In this document: piece after piece, positions 58,149 through 64,000 of the stretch
Numbering within the stretch: position 1 is the stretch's first letter
Layout: every line of letters begins with the position of its first letter
Source: Chloroflexota bacterium
GTDB taxonomy: Bacteria; Chloroflexota; Anaerolineae; CG2-30-64-16
Reading direction: 5' to 3'
NCBI GenBank assembly: GCA_016876015.1
Contig: VGOD01000001.1
Coordinates: 1 to 64,000 of the forward strand
DNA length: 64,000 bases
The notes under the pieces: model-generated
What the model saw: only the letters and a program-made list of their open reading frames with translations
What the model was told of the DNA's origin: nothing
The model's database searches: none
Translations under genes and position numbers: made by a program

Positions 58149-61100
58149 ATGCTTTGCTTCAGACAGTTCTTCGCCTGTGGACTTGCTTTCATGCTCGCTG
58201 CGCTGGCACTCATAGGTTTCGCCTTGGCGCCTACCGGGACGGCGGCGTTGTCTCCGGCGGGCTATCCGCGGCCGGTCGCCACCGCGCTTCTGTACACCAC
58301 CCTGGACGAGCCGGCCGCGATCACCGCGCCAGCGGTCGGCATGGGCGGTGTGAGCACGCTGCTCGCCAGCGACTTCGTGCCAGCGCGCGTCGGCAACGGT
58401 GCCCGATTCCTGCCCCAGGCGCAACCCTGCCATGTCCTCCAGTACGTCAGCTTCCCCGCCGCCAACGGCAGCGCGCAAAACGTCGAGTTGGACCGGGGCG
58501 AGCTCGAATTCTGGTATCGTCCCAACTACAACGCCGGCTATGGCGACGCCGGTCACACCCTGGTGCACATCGGCATTGACGGCTATAACCCGCCGTACTT
58601 ACACCTCGTAGAAGGCGACGATTTCAATCTCTCGGTGGTCGAGGCTGACTGGACCGCCCACAGCACGGCGGGCGATTGGAACGCACCGCTGTGGAACGCC
58701 GGGGAATGGGTCCACATTCGCGCGTCCTGGGACGCCGCTGATCCGACCGACAGCCTGCGCCTGTACGTCAATAACAATCGCGTGGATAACAACCGTGCGC
58801 CGGGCGGCTGGAGTCTGGGGCCTGAGACCGCGGACTTGCGCATTCTCGTCGGCTCGAGAGACACTTGCGGCAGCTTCATCGCCGACGGGATCATAGACGA
58901 GCTGATCATCCGCGATGCGGCGCAACCGCCCGCTACCGCGACGCCCACACCGACACCGACGCTCACGCCGACGCCAACCGCAACGACCGATGGCAGCCTG
59001 CCCACCGCCACCCGTACAGCTACGGCGACCATCACCCGCACGGCTACGGCGACCGCCACGCCAACGGGCGGCGGCGTCGGCATCACGGACCCGAACCGAG
59101 TCGTCACGCCGGCCGCGCTGCCTCTCCAGCCGGCGGGGGCCCGCTTCGTGGACCCGGTCTTCGGCCTCACTCTGCGTCGCGTTTCCGACACGAGCGATAG
59201 CGGCGGCTTCGAGACCCACGAGTATTCTCAGTTACAGGCTTTCTCCGCTGACAACGCCTATCTGTTGCTGACCGGGTCAAACGGCTACCTGGTGCGTCGG
59301 GTGAGCGATCTCAGCCCGGTCGCCGGCCTGGATACGTCAGATTGGAACGCGGCCCGCTGGTATCGGCCCCAACTCCACACACTCATCCACTTCGACAGCA
59401 ACGCCGACACGACGATCCGTGTGCAGCTCACTAGCGTGGACGCGCAGACCACGACGACCATCTTCACCTTCCCGGCGCCCTATCAACGGATCGTCGCCAA
59501 CCGTTCCTCCGATGAGCTGTCCGAGGATGGCCGCTGGCTGGCCGGCGTCGCCACGCGCGGCGATGGGGCCTGGGTCATTTTTGCGCTGGATACGGTCAGC
59601 CGAACGTTGGGCGCACAGATAGCGATCCCGGATCTGTACACCGGCCCCTGCCAGCCGGACCCGCAGTGGGGCGCGGTGGTGCCCGATTGGGTCGGCGTCT
59701 CGCCGCTGGGCCGCTACCTGGTGGTGCAATGGACGCGCGACGGCACGGCTCGTTGCAGCGGCCTGGAGACCTTCGACCTGCAGAGCGGCGCCTTCATCGG
59801 CCGCGTCTACGACGGTCATCAGCATGGCGACCTGGGGGTGGACGCGGACGGCGGCACCGAGTTTTTCATGACTTTCGAGCTGGCCGCGCCGCCGCCGAAC
59901 AATGATCGCCCCGCCATTGGCCTGCGCAGGCTGCCCGGCAGTTCCACCGTCAGCCCACCGACCTACCTGCAAGTGCTGGATTGGGGGAACAGCGAACACA
60001 TCTCTTGCCGGGGACCCAACGGCGCTTGCCTGGTCACGGCCGGTACGTGGGATGTGAACGGCTGGACGTCCTTCGAGGGCGAGTTGTTTCTCCAGTACAC
60101 CGATGGCCGTGTCTTGCGGCTGGCCCATCACCGCTCCAGCAGTTGCGGTTACTGGGTGGCGCCCCGCGCCAGCCTTTCCCGCGATGGCCGCTATGTGGTC
60201 TTCGCCTCGGATTGGGGCCGGCAATTGGACTGCGATGATTTCGGCCGAGGCGACCCCTACATCGTTGATCTGTTGGCCGCTCTGCCTGCTGGCTGTTCGC
60301 CTGACACGGACGGTAATGGCCTGGTGAACATCCTGGACATCCAGCGCCGCGCTGCCGATCTGAACTGCCGGTTCTACCTTCCCATGATCGTCCAATACTG
60401 GCGTCGGACCTGGCCCGAAGTCACGCCGACTGCCACCGCCACTCCTACGGCGACGGTCACGCAGACCAGTTTGCAGGTCACGCTGCTCATCCAGGAAGCC
60501 ATTCCTGACGATCCGATCCAGGAAGGCTTCCAACTCCTGCCTGGAGTGGACCGCAGCCAGGAGCCTGTCACCTTCGGCCTGCCTCTGCCGGAGGACTCTG
60601 GCATTTCCGATGTGAACCAGCTCGGCCTCGCGGGTGCGCAGGTGGGCCAGTTCCGCGTCCTGAAGCGCTGGCCCAATGGCAGCATCCAGTGGCTGCTGGT
60701 GGACCTCCAGGCTGACGTCCCAGCCGGCGGCCAAAACACCGCTATCAGTCTGACCTCTGGTTCTGGCAACCCTTCGACAAGCTCAGGCCGCGACTTGGGC
60801 GGGCCGAATCTGGCCAGCGATCAAGGGGCGACGATCGCGGTTGACACCGGGCCAGCCCAGTTCATCATCAGAAAGCAGGGGTTCAATCTCCTCGAGGCGG
60901 TCACGGTCAACGGGGTGGCGTTGGTGTTGCCTGGCGCCTCGCCGGGGATCGTGCTGACCGGCGACGACGGCACGGTCTACCGGGCGGCCGATGACTTCAG
61001 CGTGCAGGTTTCTATCGAAGAAAATGGCCCGATGCGGGCGGCGATCCTGGCCAGGGGCGCGCATCGCTCGAACGCCGACGGGCGCAACCTCGATTTCACC

Positions 61101-63260
61101 GTGAGAATGCACTTTTACAGAGGTAAGAGCCGGATCAGGATCTTCTACACTCTCCGGAACGCCAGCAAGGAGCAATTCATCAATGCTCCCCTCCGGTCCC
61201 TCGAGTTGGTCGTGCGGACGACGTTAGCCCGGCCGCAGACCGTTTTCGCCCTCGACAACACGGAGCATACCGATTCCTTGGCGTCCACAGATTCGATGCA
61301 TCTCTTCCAGGGAATTACTGCATTCCCGATCGAAGCTTCAGGCTGGGGCAACCAACTCGTCCAGCCGACCTTGCTCGAAGGCTACCGGTTGAGCAGGAAC
61401 GGGACGACGATCCGCACTGGCGCGCGGGATCAGATCATCAACCTTTTCTACGCTCAAGCGCGGGATGCCCAAGATAACGCGGTGACCGTCGGAACCCGAT
61501 TTGCCGCGGGATGGTATCCCCAAGGGTTGGGCATTGACGGTGACGGCGCAGTGCGCGTGGGGCTTTTCCCGGCAGGGAACGACAAGACCTTCTACGTGCG
61601 CTTCAATTCCTGGAACACCCGCGAAGTCCTCTTCGACTTCACCGGGGCCGCTCAGACCAGCCCGCGGCATCAGTTCTTCAGATTCCAGTACCCGCTGGTC
61701 GGCAGAGCATTGAACAAAGAGTGGTACAACCAGACCGGGGCGATCTGGGAACGCCTGGCCTCATTCACCGACGAATACAACTACAACGTCGCCCAGGGTT
61801 GGGCCGATCCCAACGTGCCGACAACGTACTGCAATCCGGGGGACACCAATGCCTGCGCCAGTCTGCCGCGCGATATGCGGCCCGAGTTGGTTATCTGGCG
61901 CGCGTGGGGCTGGCCGGCAGGCGGCGGGGTGAATCAGTACGATTCTACCAGGCGGGGTTTCATCAACTTCCTGCGCGAGGACGCCATCTATGGGGCGGCC
62001 TATTTTCTGAACGCCGAGCAGCGCGTCCTGTTCACCGCGGACCGGGCCATTTTGCACGCTGACGACTTCGACATTGGCGACGGCGATCTGGAACACGGCA
62101 TTCCAGGGTATACTGGCAACAATGCACCCTACGCGCAGGCTCCCAACTATGCCCAAGTCGAGATCTACGGCGACAACTTCGATTTCGAGCATCCCCATGC
62201 CTCCGGTATCGGCCTGAGTTATTTCCTCACCGGCGATGAACGCCTGCGCGAAGCGTATCTCCAGTGGGGCGAGGTTATGCTGACCCCCAACGACTTTGAG
62301 CAAGGCGATCGGTCGTTGGCCTGGCTTCTCTTCAACCTCACCGATCTCTATCGCTTCACGGGCCAGCGGAGATTGCGCGATCAGGCATGGGCGTTCTTGC
62401 GCGACGAAGTGCTCAATCGTAGTGCGGTCTACCTGCAATCGTATGGCACCGACTGGCAGCGCGGTTTCTATGTCGCGCTGCGCGATCAGTGGGATTGGGG
62501 GAACGAACTCTACACGGCCCGGTCCATGGCGCCGTTCATCAAGAGCGCCATGTACCCGCGATCCTATGCCTACTTCCATGCCTTCGGCGCCGAGAGCAAT
62601 CTGGAGGCCGACCGCACCCGCGATGTTCTGGAAGGCATCGTCCGGTATTCTGCAGGCGAGCTCTGGTACGAATTCTCGCCAGAGCCAGGGGATTTCGGAT
62701 TCCCCTATCGCGACTCGCCGGACACCCTGGTGCGCGATGTGCGGCAGGATGAAGACTGGTATCAGGGCATTCGGGAGTGCTTTGCGACCTTCATCTACGG
62801 CTACCTGTTGACCGCCGACCAGGAGTTCTTGAGGAAAGGACGACTGCTCTTGAAGGGCGTAGCTCTGGGCGAGAACCACTGGAACTACAACTTCCCCGAA
62901 AAAGAGGCCTTGACCCATCTGTTGCAGCATACAGACGACTACCCGGTCTGGCGCGACCTCTCGCTGACAGTACAAGGCAATTCCGGCGGCTCCTACACCC
63001 TTTCCTGGACCGTGCCGCCCGGCGCCCGGCAGTATTGGATCAAGTACTCTGACAGGCTGATCGTCCCATGGCTGAATTTTGACCGCTACACGGGGCAATA
63101 TCAGTACGATCCGGCCCAGTACGTCGCGTTCTTCGCGGCTCAGAATGTTTCTGATGAACCAGAACCGGCTTCACCTGGAACGGTGCAGACCTACACGATC
63201 TATGGCCTTGACCCTGGCAAGACGTATCGCTTTGCGGCCCGGTACAATACAGGTTGGTGA
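58149..63260 (+). CDS. giant secreted protein: LamG-like, propeller-like, dockerin-like and exo-rhamnogalacturonan lyase-like parts
   Basis: 1703 residues. A signal peptide (LAFMLAALALIGFALAPTGTAAL) leads to a concanavalin/LamG-like domain (about 45-260: GELEFWYRPNYNAGYGDAGHTLVHIG), a TPTPT linker, a beta-propeller-like region (about 310-690: AFSADNAYLLLTGSNGYLVR, SLSRDGRYVVFASDWGR) and a dockerin-like DTDGNGLVNILDIQRRAADL (about 717-740). After a second linker, residues about 783-1590 resemble the PcRGLX/YetA-like exo-rhamnogalacturonan lyase family (EGFQLLPGVDRSQEPVTFGLPLPE, VLKRWPNGSIQWLLVDLQAD, WGNELYTARSMAPFIKSAMY). The end is fibronectin-III-like. It starts 27 bases after the regulator and may be co-transcribed. 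Confidence 0.8.
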   Translation: MLCFRQFFACGLAFMLAALALIGFALAPTGTAALSPAGYPRPVATALLYTTLDEPAAITAPAVGMGGVSTLLASDFVPARVGNGARFLPQAQPCHVLQYVSFPAANGSAQNVELDRGELEFWYRPNYNAGYGDAGHTLVHIGIDGYNPPYLHLVEGDDFNLSVVEADWTAHSTAGDWNAPLWNAGEWVHIRASWDAADPTDSLRLYVNNNRVDNNRAPGGWSLGPETADLRILVGSRDTCGSFIADGIIDELIIRDAAQPPATATPTPTPTLTPTPTATTDGSLPTATRTATATITRTATATATPTGGGVGITDPNRVVTPAALPLQPAGARFVDPVFGLTLRRVSDTSDSGGFETHEYSQLQAFSADNAYLLLTGSNGYLVRRVSDLSPVAGLDTSDWNAARWYRPQLHTLIHFDSNADTTIRVQLTSVDAQTTTTIFTFPAPYQRIVANRSSDELSEDGRWLAGVATRGDGAWVIFALDTVSRTLGAQIAIPDLYTGPCQPDPQWGAVVPDWVGVSPLGRYLVVQWTRDGTARCSGLETFDLQSGAFIGRVYDGHQHGDLGVDADGGTEFFMTFELAAPPPNNDRPAIGLRRLPGSSTVSPPTYLQVLDWGNSEHISCRGPNGACLVTAGTWDVNGWTSFEGELFLQYTDGRVLRLAHHRSSSCGYWVAPRASLSRDGRYVVFASDWGRQLDCDDFGRGDPYIVDLLAALPAGCSPDTDGNGLVNILDIQRRAADLNCRFYLPMIVQYWRRTWPEVTPTATATPTATVTQTSLQVTLLIQEAIPDDPIQEGFQLLPGVDRSQEPVTFGLPLPEDSGISDVNQLGLAGAQVGQFRVLKRWPNGSIQWLLVDLQADVPAGGQNTAISLTSGSGNPSTSSGRDLGGPNLASDQGATIAVDTGPAQFIIRKQGFNLLEAVTVNGVALVLPGASPGIVLTGDDGTVYRAADDFSVQVSIEENGPMRAAILARGAHRSNADGRNLDFTVRMHFYRGKSRIRIFYTLRNASKEQFINAPLRSLELVVRTTLARPQTVFALDNTEHTDSLASTDSMHLFQGITAFPIEASGWGNQLVQPTLLEGYRLSRNGTTIRTGARDQIINLFYAQARDAQDNAVTVGTRFAAGWYPQGLGIDGDGAVRVGLFPAGNDKTFYVRFNSWNTREVLFDFTGAAQTSPRHQFFRFQYPLVGRALNKEWYNQTGAIWERLASFTDEYNYNVAQGWADPNVPTTYCNPGDTNACASLPRDMRPELVIWRAWGWPAGGGVNQYDSTRRGFINFLREDAIYGAAYFLNAEQRVLFTADRAILHADDFDIGDGDLEHGIPGYTGNNAPYAQAPNYAQVEIYGDNFDFEHPHASGIGLSYFLTGDERLREAYLQWGEVMLTPNDFEQGDRSLAWLLFNLTDLYRFTGQRRLRDQAWAFLRDEVLNRSAVYLQSYGTDWQRGFYVALRDQWDWGNELYTARSMAPFIKSAMYPRSYAYFHAFGAESNLEADRTRDVLEGIVRYSAGELWYEFSPEPGDFGFPYRDSPDTLVRDVRQDEDWYQGIRECFATFIYGYLLTADQEFLRKGRLLLKGVALGENHWNYNFPEKEALTHLLQHTDDYPVWRDLSLTVQGNSGGSYTLSWTVPPGARQYWIKYSDRLIVPWLNFDRYTGQYQYDPAQYVAFFAAQNVSDEPEPASPGTVQTYTIYGLDPGKTYRFAARYNTGW
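60771..60787. repeat. CCTTCGACAAGCTCAGG repeat word in the giant secreted protein gene
   Basis: A complete 17-bp half of the widespread CCTTCGACAAGCTCAGG repeat, read in frame as NPSTSSGR in the first domain of the lyase-like part. The second arm is not present. Confidence 0.7.
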
Positions 63261-63265
63261 GACAT

Positions 63266-64000
63266 ATGAGGCCTGATTCGGAATTCGCCGTCGCGCTCAT
63301 CACGGGCGCATCGAGCGGGATCGGCGCGGCGTTTGCCCGCAAACTGGCGGCGTCGGGCTACGACCTGGCGCTGGTCGCCCGCCGTGCTGACCGGTTGGCG
63401 GCCCTGGCGCAGGAACTCCAGCAGGCCCATGCCGTCCACGTCGAGGTCATGCCCGCCGATCTGACCGATGCGAACGACCTGGCCGACGTGGCCGGCCGGC
63501 TGGCGGAGCTGCCGGCGCTCGCTTTGCTGATCAACAACGCAGGCTTCGGCGGCGAGGGGCGGTTCGCCCAGTCGGATATCTGCTTGCAGCTTGACATGAT
63601 CCGCCTGCACGTGGCGGCAAGCGTCAGCCTGACGCACGCGGCGCTGCCCAGCATGATCGCCCGCGGATGCGGGAGCGTCATCAACGTCGCATCGCTGGCG
63701 GGGTTCGTTGCGCTGCCGGGCGCTGCCAACTATGGCGCGACGAAGGCGTATCTCATCGCCTTTTCGCGGGCGCTGCAGCTCGAGCTGATCCGCACCGGCG
63801 TGCGGGTGCAGGCGCTCTGCCCTGGCTTCATCCACACCGAGTTCCACGCCCGCGGGTCAGACGGCCTGGCGGCGCGCCTCCCGAAGTTCATGTGGATGTC
63901 GGCCGAGGCGGTGGTGGAGGCATCGCTGCGCGGGCTGGCGCGTGGCCAAGCGGTTTGTATTCCGGGCTGGGGAAACCGCATCCTGAAGCTGTTGGGCAGC
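63266..64000 (+). CDS. short-chain dehydrogenase/reductase, 3' end outside the window
   Basis: 245 residues are visible. ALITGASSGIGAAFARKLAA is the NAD(P)-binding TGxxxGIG motif, LLINNAGFGG the NNAG motif, VINVASLAGFV the catalytic Ser, and YGATKAYLIAFSRAL the YxxxK. VQALCPGFIHTEFHARG follows, as in the DltE/YqjQ-like general SDR group. The substrate is unknown. The gene starts six bases after the giant secreted protein and may be read from the same transcript. Confidence 0.9.
   Translation, partial: MRPDSEFAVALITGASSGIGAAFARKLAASGYDLALVARRADRLAALAQELQQAHAVHVEVMPADLTDANDLADVAGRLAELPALALLINNAGFGGEGRFAQSDICLQLDMIRLHVAASVSLTHAALPSMIARGCGSVINVASLAGFVALPGAANYGATKAYLIAFSRALQLELIRTGVRVQALCPGFIHTEFHARGSDGLAARLPKFMWMSAEAVVEASLRGLARGQAVCIPGWGNRILKLLGS

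Noticed and set aside
1-64000. tRNA, rRNA or riboswitch genes
   Set aside because: No cloverleaf, rRNA core sequence or cobalamin, SAM or glycine riboswitch pattern was recognised by eye, although cobalamin and glycine genes made these worth looking for.

Overview
The window is a GC-rich bacterial contig with little spacing between genes. The best guess at source is a member of the Chloroflexota, probably an Anaerolineae-like lineage and possibly an environmental genome. The clues are indirect: a serine hydroxymethyltransferase/GcvT fusion, Thr-Pro-rich linkers (TATPTPTPT type) in exported proteins, large AfsR/BTAD-type regulators with TPR tails, and many short palindromic repeats inside and between genes. 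No rRNA, tRNA or CRISPR array was seen, so the assignment is inference.

Layout. 1-2.0 kb: the end of a tRNA-guanine transglycosylase-like gene and two tandem 16S rRNA methyltransferases of the ArmA/Rmt (m7G1405) type. 2.0-3.8 kb: a small membrane protein, a DinB-family protein and a TspO-family gene interrupted by an amber codon. 3.8-11.1 kb: one-carbon and corrinoid genes (URO-D family, homocysteine methyltransferase, corrinoid protein, RACo-type activator, methyltetrahydrofolate-binding protein) that read like a methionine synthase split over separate genes, with an RsmI-like rRNA methyltransferase and an orphan Phd antitoxin. 11.2-18.9 kb: lgt, an unknown protein, toxin-antitoxin remnants, lipA, a DUF1786 protein, two flavin reductases and an M20 amidohydrolase. 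18.8-28.4 kb: the GlyA-GcvT fusion, YhhN, PPK2, a lipoprotein, a secreted glycoside hydrolase and a degenerate CDP-alcohol phosphotransferase. 28.4-32.9 kb: a coupled sugar-acid operon (DHDPS family, DUF362, enolase superfamily, ROK). 33-39 kb: a SulP-STAS-rhodanese fusion, glpX, a ComB-like phosphatase, a DMT exporter and a peroxiredoxin-like/DsbA fusion. 39-42.2 kb: a decaying cluster that resembles D-apionate catabolism. 42.4-45.3 kb: a frameshifted GNAT and a gamma-glutamyltransferase.

45.3-50.7 kb is a graveyard: fragments of a SWIM-type protein, an AAA ATPase and an Eco57I-type methylase, a 40-bp perfect palindrome, a broken IS110 and a group II intron with a dead reverse transcriptase, followed by a methyltransferase and a truncated peptide-binding protein. 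50.8-58.1 kb carries a sulfatase/regulator chimera, a metzincin protease and a full-length BTAD/NB-ARC/TPR regulator. 58.1-63.3 kb is one 1703-residue secreted protein with a rhamnogalacturonan-lyase-like part. An SDR gene runs off the end.

The most unusual theme is that at least six genes carry short inverted-repeat DNA read through in frame as extra peptide. Five or more sequence families are involved, including one 41-bp element present twice, in the same phase, inside the reverse transcriptase. Several genes also have a good -10 box 7-9 bases before the ATG, which points to leaderless transcripts. Pectin-type substrates (rhamnogalacturonan, apiose, sugar acids) link the glycan-active proteins with the sugar-acid operon and the apionate-like remnants, but that link is inference.
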